64,000 nt of DNA, taken from Dromaius novaehollandiae (Eukaryota; Chordata; Aves; Casuariiformes; Dromaiidae). The position numbers were made by a program, and so were the translations under genes. Below the pieces are notes generated by a model that was given only the letters and a program-made list of their open reading frames with translations, did no database searches and had not been told where the DNA came from. Shown piece after piece: positions 1 to 10,220 of the stretch (within the stretch, counting starts at the first letter, position 1; each line of letters starts with the position of its first letter). Where the stretch lies: the NCBI RefSeq assembly GCF_036370855.1, contig NC_088100.1, forward strand, positions 131,367,585 through 131,431,584, given 5' to 3'.

Positions 1-3000
1 CTTTCCGCTCCTCCAGCCTCCAGGTCGCACAACCTGTACGGAGAGGTGCGGGCGGGCAGCAGCAGAGAGAGCGCACAAGCGTCTTCTGTCCAGCGATAAA
101 GCTCATCGCAGTAAAGAAAAGAGAAAACCAGAAAACAGTGGGATAGTCAGGTCTTTGTCAAAGCAGCCTGTTGGCGGTGAGGGTCCCTTTCTGCTTCCCT
201 CTCCTGGTCTTGCCGTCCGTGAAAGACGATCGTAGCGAGACCGCAAGGATCGCCCCAGTTCTTCCCCCGGCAGGCGACAGAAATACTTGTGACCGTTCTC
301 TCAGCCACAGACCAAAATCCCACTCCTGCTGCAAAAGGCTTTGCATTGCCAAACTCCGTGACCTACAGAAATGTGTCAAAGCTGAGAGCTTTCAAGCTGC
401 TTGCAAATGTTTCAGATCGTTTCTGCAGCTCTTAAATTCTGAGCGATTATAATGGGGAAAAACACGGATGTTATCACTGCTTTTAAAATATGATTGCTGC
501 TCTGAAGAATTACGGGGGGAGGGCAATCGTCTAGAGGACAGAGTGATTCAGGACTACTGATTTCCAGTCCTCGCTCATTCAAAGTCACAGAGTGAGTCAG
601 TGGAAAAGTCATTTAAACGGGCACATTCAACATGGTACCGATATTCATGTTTAGATTCCTACATCGATAGCGTGGAAGGTTTCAGCTATTTAAAGGCAAG
701 CGTACGTGAAGGTAACAGGCTACGCTGGAAGTCTGCAATGAATGCCATACTAGACTTTGCTCTTTCAAATTCCATCGCTTTTCACCTAAGATCAGCTAAA
801 GCTCCAACAGCACTTGGCGAAGACCATTCTCAGTACGAACAATGTCCCTATGCCAGGTTCTTCGCAACAGTTAAAGTATAAGCAGTAAACCTTCCTTGCA
901 AACACAAAACGCAGAATACTCATAGCGTGCACATCATTAGTATGCAGAAGCTGCTGCCTTGAAGCACTGCCACCAACGGCTAATTAATTCTAGGTATGTA
1001 ATGATCACATCACAGGGAAAACACCATTCTGTGCGTAAGCAGGAACTCTGTATACAAACATTAGAATATACAAGTAGGAACTGCACCTTTGAGAGCCTTT
1101 TCATTCAGAAAAGTCACTCCTTTCTAAAGCGCTACTCCCAAGAACCCGTGTGGTAACTTCAGTGTTAGAAAAATAAAATTCAGTATTTATCAGCGCTAAG
1201 GGCACATACACAATAGTAACAGGCTGTACTGTGACAGAAATCCTTCCACGAATAAATATCTTAGCAACTTCCAAATTAACGTGTCAGTGACAGCAGAGAT
1301 CAAATGTGAGCTCTTGCAAAGCCAGAGGCTGCAGAAACTGGATCTAGCAAAGCTTCAGCTTCAAAGTCTCAGACGCTTTTGCATCTACCCATTGTGGCAA
1401 ATACATATACACGCACACACAAAATACACAGAAGTCACTCGGATCACAAAGTGAAGCTCTCAAGCACTAACAAATGCTGTAAAAAGGCAGCCCGGGTGCG
1501 CCGGTCCTGCTCTGCAGTGTGCGCGTTATGATGGCCCTTTAATGACACGATCGCACGCTGGCTTGGTTCCTCCACAGGGCTGTAACTCCCTGCTTATTGC
1601 GGTTCCGCGGTAGCTCACTGCCAAACACCATACTCACCACGTCCCTCTCACCTGTGCTCTTGCTGAGGACTGAGATTTTGGGCATGAAAGTTAGAAAAAG
1701 AGTTAGAAGGCTGCGTAATCTCAGCATCAGTTGTGGGGGGGAAAGTGGATGGGTGGAAGAGTGTCAGATCATTACGTCTGGTCTTTTACAGTGCAACAGC
1801 TCAAGAAGTTCCTGCCATTTCCTTGCCGCAGCCGTTTATCCCTGCCTCGGCACTTCCTTGCAGTGCCAGCACACTTTTGCCAAGATGTTTATCATGCCAT
1901 TCTGAAAACCGGATCCCTGAATCGCTTTCCAAAATAAAGGGGCATCCGGGGGTTATTATTAGCCTGGACCATCCACCAGGGCCGGTCGGTGGCCGAGCTC
2001 CGCGGGGGGATGCACCAGCACAGCGGAGCGGGCGTCCGGCCGGGCTCTGCGCAGGAAAAGCGGCCAGGAGGGAGGCGGCTCCGCCGCCCGGACGAGCACG
2101 CTGCGGGCTGCTGCGGGGACGAAAGCAAGCTCCCGCTCCCGAGCGCTACACGGCGCTAGCAAAAACGGAAAGCGACACTGCCGGCGTCGTGGGCCGAAAC
2201 TCTAGCAAGTAAAAATACATTACTTTAATATTGTAATGTGACCAAAACTGTGGATTCCGATACCGTCTCCAAAGGACGCTCCGCTTCCCCTTAGGTGTAA
2301 GCAACTCATAAAGAGCCTTGAAGTGACTTTTTCCTCCACGGATGGACGCCAGCAAGTTGGTCGCAGTCCACAGGTTTTTTCCAAGTTTCCACTTCTGATT
2401 CTGAAAAGGGAATTTAGACCATTTAGGATCTGCAACCCAACAGAGCAGAAACACGCAGACCTCCCGGCCACCCCTACAGATCGGAACATCCCTTCAGAAC
2501 TAAGGCCAGCAGACTAGACTGGAAAGGTGGATTGGCAGCTGCCTTCCTCGCGCGGAGGCTGGATACCCCCCTGCCGCGGGCCCGGCGCCTTGGCTTCGAC
2601 GGGAGGCAGAGATCCTGCGGCTGAGGAGCTCGCGGAAGCCAGAGGGGAGACGACGTGTTTCAGCAGGACGGAGGCTTCTTTTCCCAGGACTGCTCGATTA
2701 CACCGGAGCTGATGGAGAGAGCAAAACCAAAACGCACATCTGGTCATTCAGCTTCACAGCCAAACCCTCATGGCCAAAAGTTGGGTGGCGATAAAAAACA
2801 CGGACTTATCGGGCTTGCACTTCAGTGCCGCGTCCCGCTGCCCCGCCGAGACGAGGGGTTGACACAGCTGCACACAGGTTGTGGAAGTGTGCCGTGAAAC
2901 CCAAAAGGGAGACGAGCACTGCCGGCCCGAGGAAAAGCAGGGGACGTGCTCTACCCCCCAGGCCGGAGGCACCGTTCGACACCTTCGGCTTCGGACGCTT

Positions 3001-3904
3001 CTGCAGATCGGGGTGCCAGGAACAGCGAATCACCTCCTCGCTCTCCTTGCCTTCTTCCCCTCACCAGAGCACCTCAGGCAGGCCTGGGCGCCCAGTCCGC
3101 AGCGCAGCTGGGCATCTCCAGGGAGACACCAAGAAGGATCCAAACGACAGCACTCAAGGAGATGCTTTCTCCTCCAGCAGGGGCAGGAATTTTATGCGGA
3201 TGTGAAGTGCGCTCCCCCCCCCCACCCCCCCCAAAGCAACAACACTGAATTCTCCAAAACTCTTCTTCTGCTGTGGCTACACTATTAAAAATCTTGCTGC
3301 AAGCACTGCACGGTGTTACCGACCTGGAGAAAAGTGAATCCTTCCTCTGGGTGCCCTCCCGCGGCTCTGGGCTACGCAGAGCACCCGCTGCTGCGAGCGG
3401 CCCGTTGACAAGAGCGCGTCTTGCCGCAGCGCCGAGCCCGACGCCTCTTAGCAGACATTTGCAGGACCAGGCTTACTTACCACGCAAGGCAAAGTATTCA
3501 CTGTGCGCCCCTTAAAGTGTACGGCAATCATGACTTACTTCTCCATGTGAAAGTATTTTATAGTATGCCTTCAGGGAAAGCACTTTACGGATGCACATAT
3601 ACAATAGAGTTACGACAGCGAGCGAGGAGAGAAAAGGTGCAGAAAAGCCAGCCTGCTTCTTCAGCTGGGATTGAAAGCACGAGGCATGTTGCAGCCCGCT
3701 GCAGAGCACTCGCCTCCTGCTTCCACGCCTCGGCAGTGCCTCGAGCCGGCACCCGAGCTGTTGGCCCCGGCGAAACGCAGCGCTCGGCGCGGGGAGCTCG
3801 TGCAGCGCCCGCACCTGTGTCGTTGCCTGCGAGGGCCAAGCGTTAATAACGACGGCGGTAAGCGACGCCAGGCTGAACTCCAGCGCGTCGCCGCGGCTGC
3901 TGAC
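1..3904. other. 5' flanking sequence of SPRED2, no gene recognised
   Basis: No protein family, tRNA or rRNA is recognisable on either strand; the open frames here are short and without known motifs. The part from about 600 to 1500 is AT-rich, with a CA-type low-complexity patch near 1400-1430. GC- and CpG-rich patches occur at about 1970-2110, 2530-2640 and 3650-3860. A C-run broken by one A lies at 3213-3232. In other amniotes a large gene-poor interval lies upstream of SPRED2, on the side facing MEIS1, which fits the emptiness here; that comparison is from general knowledge and was not checked. Confidence 0.6.
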
Positions 3905-4830
3905 GCTGGGCTGACCGGAACCGAGCATGGCTGAGCCAAAGTGACCCTAATCGGACCAAACCGCGCAGAGTCAGGCCAACCCGAGCTGAATGAAAATGAA
4001 CTGGGCAGGGCTGGACTAAAGCGAGCCAAGTCAGGCCAAGCCAAGCCAAGTCAGGCCAAACCGAGCCGAGCCAAGCAGGGCTGAGCTGAGCTGAAGCAGG
4101 TCAGGCCAAAGCACGCTGAGGCGAGGTGAGCTGAGCAGGGCTGCGCCGGACTGAGTCCAGTCGAGCTGAGCCGAACTGGGCCCAGTCAGGCCGAGCAGAG
4201 CCAGGCTGGGCCAAGCTGGGCTGAGCCGAGTTAAATTGGATGGAGCGGGGCTGAGCTGAACTGAGCCGAGCTGAGCCGGGCCGGGCCGAGCCGAGCTGGG
4301 CTGAGCCAAGTTAAATCGGATGGAGCAGGGCTGAGCTGAGCTGAGCCGGGCCGGGCCAGGCCGAGCCGGGCTGAGCCGAGTTAAATCGGATGGAGCAGGG
4401 CTGAGCCGAACTGGGCCGAGCCGAGTTAAATTGGAAGGAGCAGGGCTGAGCTGAACCGGGCCGGGCCGAGCTGAACCGGGCCGGGCCGAGCTGAGTTAAA
4501 TCAGACAGAGCAGGGCTGAGCTGAGCTGAGCCGAGCCAAGCCGGGCCGAGCTAAATCGGATGGAGCAGGGCCGAGCTGAACCGGGCCAGGCCGAGCTAAA
4601 TCGGATGGAGCAGGGCTGAGCCGAGCTGAGCCGGGCCGGGCCGAGCTAAATCGGATGGAGCAGGGCTGAGCCAAACCGGGCCGAGCCGAGCCGAGTTAAA
4701 TCGGATGGAGCAGGGCTGAGCCAAACCGGGCCGAGTTAAATCGGATGGAGCAGGGCTGAGCGGAGCCGAGCTAAATCGGACGGAGCCGGGCCGAGCCGAG
4801 CTAAATCGGAGGGAGCCGAGCCGGGCCGCG
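3905..4830 (+). repeat. Pentamer-phased GAGCC/GAGCT/GGGCC satellite next to the SPRED2 promoter
   Basis: The + strand is built from 5-bp words (GAGCC, GAGCT, GGGCC, GGGCT, GAACC). The first 300 bp are degenerate, with CAGGCCAA and CAAGC variants; the rest is very regular. A second layer is an AT-containing anchor, TTAAATCGGATGGAGCAGGG or a close variant. It recurs at 4231, 4311, 4381, 4426, 4496, 4551, 4596, 4646, 4696, 4736, 4771 and 4801. Successive spacings are 80, 70, 45, 70, 55, 45, 50, 50, 40, 35 and 30 bp, every one a multiple of 5. The array therefore holds strict 5-bp phase for at least 570 bp and its higher-order units shorten toward the gene. Absence of stop codons in the minus-strand repeat explains the long minus-strand open frames here, which I do not regard as genes. 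Confidence 0.93.
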
Positions 4831-5220
4831 CCCCGGGCCCTGCGCCGCGGGGGCCGGGGGGGCCGGGCCGGGGCGGGCCGCGCCGCCGCGGGGGAGGCGC
4901 CACTCGCAGGCGCGTCCCCTCCGCGCTCGCCGCCGCGGCTCGCTGCCTGCCCGGGTCCCGGCGCTGCCCTGCCCGCTCGCGGCGGCCGCGGCCCTCGGCA
5001 GCGCCGCCGCCTCCAGCCGGGGCCGCCGCCGCCGCCCGCGGCGCCCGGCCATGGCGTGAGCGCGGCCATGGGGCTGGGGCTGGGCCGGCGCCGCCGCCTG
5101 CCGCCGGGCGCCGCGCCGCTCCCCCGGGCCCGCGCCCCGGGCCGCCGCCGCCGCCGCCGCGCCCCGCCGCGCCCCCGCGGCGCGCTGACCGCCGCCTCTC
5201 CTCCCCCTGCCGCCGCCTCT

Positions 5221-5244
5221 TCCTCCTCCTCCTCCTCCTCCTCC
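5221..5244 (+). repeat. (TCC)8 trinucleotide run in the probable 5' UTR or core promoter
   Basis: Eight uninterrupted TCC triplets lie about 160 bp upstream of the start codon. Pyrimidine-rich runs of this kind are common in GC-rich vertebrate promoters and can form triplex or single-stranded structures. If transcribed, the run would read UCC in the SPRED2 leader. Length variation between individuals is likely. Confidence 0.9.
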
Positions 5245-5331
5245 GCGGCCCGGCGACGAGCGAGGCCGTAGCGCCGCCGCCGCACACGCTCCCGCGCCGT
5301 CGGGCCCGGCGCGGCCGCGGCCTCCCCCGCC

Positions 5332-5337
5332 ATGTGA
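5332..5337 (+). promoter_or_regulatory. Minimal start-stop uORF (ATGTGA)
   Basis: An ATG is followed directly by TGA, 67 bp upstream of the end of the leader, with a G at -3. If the transcript includes this stretch, a start-stop element would stall or drop scanning ribosomes and reduce SPRED2 translation. That it lies in the mRNA is inferred, because the start of transcription is not known. Confidence 0.5.
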
Positions 5338-5348
5338 AGCGCAGGAAG

Positions 5349-5387
5349 ATGCGGAGGCGCAGCCCGGCCGCCCGCGGCGAGGGATGA
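5349..5387 (+). promoter_or_regulatory. 12-codon uORF whose stop overlaps an in-frame SPRED2 ATG
   Basis: ATG at 5349 opens a 12-codon arginine-rich peptide (MRRRSPAARGEG) ending in TGA at 5385-5387. That TGA overlaps the ATG at 5384-5386 (sequence ATGA). The 5384 ATG is in the SPRED2 frame, seven codons before the ATG at 5405. Overlap of this kind can couple termination with re-initiation. Whether it is used depends on where transcription starts and which ATG is preferred. Confidence 0.5.
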
Positions 5388-5404
5388 GCCTGGACGGGGA
5401 GAAG

Positions 5405-5430
5405 ATGACCGAGGACGCCTACCCGGACGA
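5405..5430 (+). CDS. SPRED2: SPRED2 coding exon 1 (residues 1-9, partial)
   Basis: This exon encodes only the N-terminal residues MTEDAYPD plus the first two bases (GA) of codon 9. It is followed by a consensus donor, GTGAGC, at 5431-5436. Joined to exon 2, the split codon becomes GAT and the protein reads on as DDSYIVRV, the usual start of a SPRED EVH1 domain. Without splicing the frame stops at once (GAG TGA), which supports this boundary. I chose ATG 5405 (A at -3) because it matches the short acidic N-terminus typical of SPRED2. ATG 5384 is in frame and would add seven residues (MSLDGEK), so an extended form is possible. The exon lies in the middle of the CpG island and intron 1 follows for 43.5 kb. 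Confidence 0.92.
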
Positions 5431-5608
5431 GTGAGCGGGGCGGGGGGGGGGCGCCGCCGGGGGGGCCTTTGTTGCCCCGGCGGGGGGGGGGGGGGGGAGG
5501 GCGCCGCGGCCCCCCCGCGCTCGCACCCGGGCACGTCCGTGCGTGCGCTGCAGCCCGCACATCCGCCATTTCGCTCGCGCTCGCCCTCTTCCCCCCGCCG
5601 CCGCTCTC

Positions 5609-5616
5609 ATTTGCAT
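5609..5616 (-). promoter_or_regulatory. Octamer (POU-factor) motif in the CpG island
   Basis: ATTTGCAT, the reverse complement of ATGCAAAT, sits in a short AT-containing island (about 5606-5640) within otherwise extremely GC-rich DNA. The exact octamer is bound by OCT1/OCT2-type POU proteins. Use is not shown by the sequence. Confidence 0.4.
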
Positions 5617-5920
5617 ACCGCATTTTCATTCATAAAAACGCCCCGGGAGCACCGGGCCCGGGAGCGCTGCCCCGGGGGCGGCTTTTCCCGTCGGCGCCTG
5701 CCGTGCGGCGGCGGCGGAAGGGGCGGGGGGCTGCGGGGCGCCGCTCGGGGCCTGCCCGCACGGCTGCCGGGCCGCCCGGCCCCGTCGCCGAGACGGCGGG
5801 GCGCTGCCCGCCCTCCCCTCCCCTTCCCTCCGCTCCGCTGCGCTCCGCCGGGGGGGGGGGCGGCGGCGCGGGGCCCCGCCGCGGCCGCTGCCGTTTTGTG
5901 AATAGGAGGGCGGCCGCGGC

Positions 5921-5932
5921 CGTCACGTGACG
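5921..5932. promoter_or_regulatory. Perfect CGTCACGTGACG palindrome (CLEAR / extended E-box)
   Basis: A 12-bp perfect palindrome contains GTCACGTGAC, the core of the CLEAR element bound by TFEB, TFE3 and MITF. The same word is also a strong USF and MYC/MAX site. It lies about 490 bp inside intron 1, within the CpG island, where such sites are usually unmethylated and accessible. Binding is inferred from the motif only. Confidence 0.55.
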
Positions 5933-8900
5933 CCGCATTCATAAATCCGGTCACCGGCGGCGCCCCATTCACCGCCCCCCGCCCGGCCGGGCCCGGCGCT
6001 CTGGCAGCTCTGCGGACGCGCGCGTGGACAGCTGCGTGCCCGCCTCGGCGCATCCCCCGCACGCACAGGCGCGCATGCTGCACGCGTTCTCGCACCTGGT
6101 CCCCCCCGCGCTGCGCGTGCTCCCCACCCCCAGCGTCACGCTGCCGGCTGGGGCTCCTCCGCGCAGCGCGCGTGGGCACGACGGTGTCGTGGACCCGGGT
6201 GCGTGCCGTCTTTTGTGCAAGATCGGGGCCTGGCGATGCCTCTGCGGAGCGAGCTAGGGGCTTGCGAGATGCCCCGGGTGCTGCGGGTGCGAGTTTGGGA
6301 GCATCTTCTGGCGTGACGCTGGCGTTCGGTTACTGCGGGGCAAACCCGGAGCAGAATCTCCCCGAGTGGTAACGCTGCTTTCCGCAAACGCTATCCGGTT
6401 CGGCTTGGCCGCAGTTTACACAGATAGGGAGCAGACGAATGTTCCTGGATCTCCCCGTGGATAAATCCTCTCGAGATGCCATGTCTGAGGTTGCAAAATG
6501 ACTGATGGTGCTTTTTCCCAAAATTAAGAAAGATGTTACTACACAATTACAGGAATACGTTTAAAAGATGTACTCACCAAAACATTGTTTCTGGCTATCT
6601 CTTTCTGGTTTTGACAGTCAGAAAAATGACTCACTGCGTACAAGACTGGTTTAATGCCAAATACCATAGGATGTACCATGCTTTAAAATTACTTCTCTCA
6701 GGGCTTATAAAGTATTCTAAAAATTGTGCAACTTCAATTCTGTTTTAGAGTCAAAATTTAATTGGTGGCATGTGCTGTGCTATGCCTTAATAACATCAAG
6801 CTAATTTTTACATGTTTTACTATAGAAAAGTTAGTGGAAAGGAAGTAGCTTCTGACTACGACACATGTATTAAGAGGAATTGTATTTTTGGCACTACTTA
6901 ATGAAGAGGCTATAAATATATGTTTATATGTAGCTTCTGAAATTGTGGTTATTTTGAAGTCAGTACAGTTCTTCCAAAAAAAAAAAAAAAATCAGTTTCT
7001 CTTACAGATTGCCATGACCTAGTCGGCTGGAAAATGTGGCAGCTCGTTTCCAATAAAAACCCTACGGTCGTTGGTCTGGTTTTTGGTTTCATTTCTCAAA
7101 TTGGGCAATGGAGAGAGGAGGCGAGGTGGGTTCATGTGCAGTCTTGGGAGGGCAGAACCAAACCTAATGTCTTCGCTGCAGTAGATGAAAGCTGGAAGTC
7201 TCTGTGTATTTGTACGTTCACATCCGAGTGTGGCGGTAGCGAGTACTGGAGGAGGCTGCTCTGAGTGCGTTTTCGTGGGGGGCTTGGTGCAAAGGCGTGC
7301 GCCGGTGTACAACACTGTAGCGGCCATGGTGGCACAGAGAGAGAGCTTGGCTCTGGCTTTTTTTTTAATTGTAGGCTGCAGTTTGTTTTGGAACAAATTC
7401 TTCCTCCACGTGCCCTGTTGCTCCCATGCCGGAGAGCAGGAGGCTTCATCTAATTGGTTTAACGCACTTCCTATTTGAGTTGGGGAGGGAGGATCTCATG
7501 TCCCGCCGCCTTTCCTGTGGTCACTGTTGCGCTGCACAAAGCTGTGTTTTGGTCACCGCTGGAGCAGGGGCTGCGAGGAGGTTCTGTGGGAGACGGGGAG
7601 CGCTGGGAGCGCCCGCAGACCGGTACCGAACCGCTTTCCCGGCCAAGCGTTACTGTTTTCTTGGCTGCTGGAGGTGGTCGTCACCCGTCCCGAGCCACTG
7701 TTCCTGAGACTAATAACGTCCTGGCTGTTGCAATGTGGTGCGGGTTGCGGTACAATTCAGGCCTTTATGTTGCAGGGCATAGTTAGGTACTTTAGGTAAG
7801 CCGTGGCTTCCTCTGTAAGTTCTTCACTTCCAAGCTTGCATTGATTGATAGTGTTGCTGAAGCTAGTGACTCATATGTTGTTTTTCATTTCGGTGGTGGG
7901 TGAAGTGATTTTTCAATATAGATGGTGTTAAAAGAAATAAGGACAGGCTCTCCTGATGAGTTTTCTCAAGCTGTCAGAACAATGGTAGCATAGCATGCTA
8001 TTTGCCCTAGATATCTGGCTTCAATTTGCATAGCTATTCTCATTTCACTGAGTGCACTGTGAGCAAATGTTAACAGCCGGATTACAAAGAAGGACCACTG
8101 TCAGGATGCATTCTAAAATAACCCTCTTCGAGTAAATTAAAGGAGGGGGGATTTTCTTTCTGTTTTTGGCATTTTCCCTCTCCGACAGCTCTGCAACATT
8201 TTGAACTCGAAACAGTTTGTAAAAGCAAGGAGGAAAAATAGTGCTTAGGATGCCGGAAACTCATTGGTTCCTTAATGACTGCACCATTTCAGATCAATAC
8301 TTGGAGGTCAGTGTGTCATTGCGAAGAGAACGCCTCTTTCTGCTCCCGCAGCTTTATTTCGGCTTCCCTCCTTCTCCCCTCCACGGCTGCAGTGCTCTCG
8401 CGTGTGCCGGTGGTTGCGGGGGGGATGCTCCGTAACAAGTCTGAAACGTCCGCCGCGATGCTGAGCGCAAGTCAGCAAAGCTCCGTGCCGAGCGCTGGGG
8501 GCTGCGGCGCTCTGGCCGTCTGCGCTCCAGCGAGGGCTGCGCGAGTCCGCTCGCCACCGGTGCGAATCATCTCCCGAAAAGGGTGGGTAGCACGCAGCTC
8601 AGCTGTGTGCTGGCAGGGTATTTATGGTTGTAAGTAGGAGTATTCAGCAGAATCCGAAAGCATAAAATGATTCAGTTATGCCCGAGGGCTGCCTTCGCCC
8701 GTTGTGATGCACAGTTCCAAGAAAGTCACAGGAAGTAATTAGCTGGGAAAGGTCAGCGAACGAGGAAGTGTTGGTGCGGAGCCTTTTGCTGCTCGGGATC
8801 AAGGAGCGAAGCCCCGCGCCGGCCGCACGAGCGGGCTCCCAGGCGGGACCGGGCACCCGGGGCATCCCTGCTGTTCAACGAAAGTGCATTTGTTTTTTTT

Positions 8901-9830
8901 TTCTAAGCACGCTGGCACCAGCCTGGTGCTGAGGACTGTAAATGCACCTTCCAAACCTTTGCAAAAGTGATTAGCAAGCTTCCGAAGCTTTTTAGGAAGC
9001 TGGTGTAAGTGGGAGGTGTCATTGCCGCTCTGGAGCATTGCAGAGGGTTGCTGTGCTGCATTACAAAACCAGCAGAACACGGTGTTGGAGCGCGCTGTTG
9101 CTTCGGGGTAGTGCATTTTTCCCATTCCAGGCAAAGAGAATTAAACTTGACTCATGCTAATTTGTCCTTTCACTGGTCCCCAAATCCCACTTCCTTCCCT
9201 CGCTGGAAAGGGATCAGCGGACACTCGCTCTCGCTACTGCGCATGTCTCAGTGCTGCAGTTTGCCCTTTGCACTGAAAAAGGATCATTTCTTTCATTTTT
9301 CATTTTCAAAACAACTTTGCCCAGTGCTGCCGATTTTTCTTCAGATGCAATAAGCAGTTCATTCAGCTGACTTTGTGTTGCCAGTTTCAGCCGGGGGGAA
9401 GGCACGGGACATACTATGTGTCATGGCATTATTGCTCCCAAATAGGACAGGAAATGAAGGATTGCCAAAATATAACTGTTTATTTCTTGGCCTGAAAACA
9501 TGACTGTTTAAAATATTACATGTAAGTAGCTGCTTTGTTCCGTTACTTGGAGAGCTCGCTGTTTATAAGAGAATCGCTCTAGCAGATGAAGAAAACAGCG
9601 ACCTGCCCTTTCTGCTTCTCTCTTGGAAACGGCTGGAGAAGGAGCCGTGGACGGAGTTGCGGGGACGGCGTTCGGCGGGTGGCCGGCCGGCTCCGGGAGA
9701 GGCTCCGGGGAGGGGCGCGGGGCGCAACGAGCGGAAGGGCGCGGGGCGGGCGCCCGGGTCCGGCCGGCAGCTGAGCGCGGCCCTCGGACCCAAACCGGGT
9801 TTGCGGGAGGAGCGGGGCCAGCGACCCGGC

Positions 9831-10220
9831 GAGGGCTGGGACGGGCTGCCGAGGGCTGGGACGGGCTGCCGAGGGCTGGGACGGGCTGCCGGCCCGAGGG
9901 CTGGGACGGGCTGCCGAGGGCTGGGACGGGCTGCCGGCCCGAGGGCTGGGACGGGCTGCCGAGGGCTGGGACGGGCTGCCGAGGGCTGGGACGGGCTGCC
10001 GGCCCGAGGGCTGGGACGGGCTGCCGAGGGCTGGGACGGGCTGCCGAGGGCTGGGACGGGCTGCCGGCCCGAGGGCTGGGACGGGCTGCCGAGGGCTGGG
10101 ACGGGCTGCCGAGGGCTGGGACGGGCTGCCGGCCCGAGGGCTGGGACGGGCTGCCGAGGGCTGGGACGGGCTGCCGAGGGCTGGGACGGGCTGCCGAGGG
10201 CTGGGACGGGCTGCCGGCCC
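9831..10220 (+). repeat. G-rich 20/25-bp minisatellite, 18 copies
   Basis: The unit is GAGGGCTGGGACGGGCTGCC (20 bp), almost without substitution. Some units carry an extra GGCCC, making 25 bp. Copies start at 9831, 9851, 9871, 9896, 9916, 9941, 9961, 9981, 10006, 10026, 10046, 10071, 10091, 10111, 10136, 10156, 10176 and 10196. The GGCCC inserts group them as 3, 2, 3, 3, 3 and 4 units, a higher-order pattern indicating expansion by blocks. Each unit has three GGG tracts on the + strand, so G-quadruplexes are likely. No frame contains a stop, which produces two overlapping long open frames that I reject as proteins. Confidence 0.97.

Larger units (their letters stand above)
4810..6260 (+). promoter_or_regulatory. 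SPRED2: SPRED2 CpG-island promoter
   Basis: This is the most CpG-dense stretch of the window and it surrounds the first coding exon. No TATA box is visible, as expected for a CpG-island promoter with dispersed initiation. GC boxes (GGGGCGGG type) lie at 4870-4877 and 5436-5444. A YY1-like CCGCCATTT is at 5563-5571, an octamer ATTTGCAT at 5609-5616 and a CACGTG palindrome at 5921-5932. The transcription start cannot be placed from sequence alone; the 5' UTR must end at 5404 and probably begins within the preceding few hundred bases. Very long G runs at 5442-5450 and 5482-5497 make this segment prone to sequencing errors. Confidence 0.85.
5431..9830 (+). other. SPRED2 intron 1, proximal part
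   Basis: The first 800 bp belong to the CpG island and include G runs of 9 and 16 bases just after the splice donor. From about 6450 to 9500 the composition falls to ordinary AT-leaning intron sequence. A 16-base A run lies at 6976-6991 and a short T run near 8890. No coding exon, RNA gene or recognisable transposon was seen. CpG content rises again from about 9620 as the minisatellite is approached. Confidence 0.7.

Noticed and set aside
3905..4830. Immunoglobulin heavy-chain switch region
   Set aside because: The pentamers look alike, but no constant-region exons, I-exon or V/D/J segments are present and the neighbour is SPRED2.
4596..5629. Two long minus-strand open frames (312 and 297 codons) rich in Arg, Pro, Ala and Ser
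   Set aside because: They combine the stop-free pentamer satellite with CpG-island DNA, switch frames freely and show no domain. They are composition artefacts.
9831..10220. CRISPR-like repeat-spacer array
   Set aside because: The inserts are an identical 5-bp GGCCC and there are no unique spacers; the DNA is eukaryotic.
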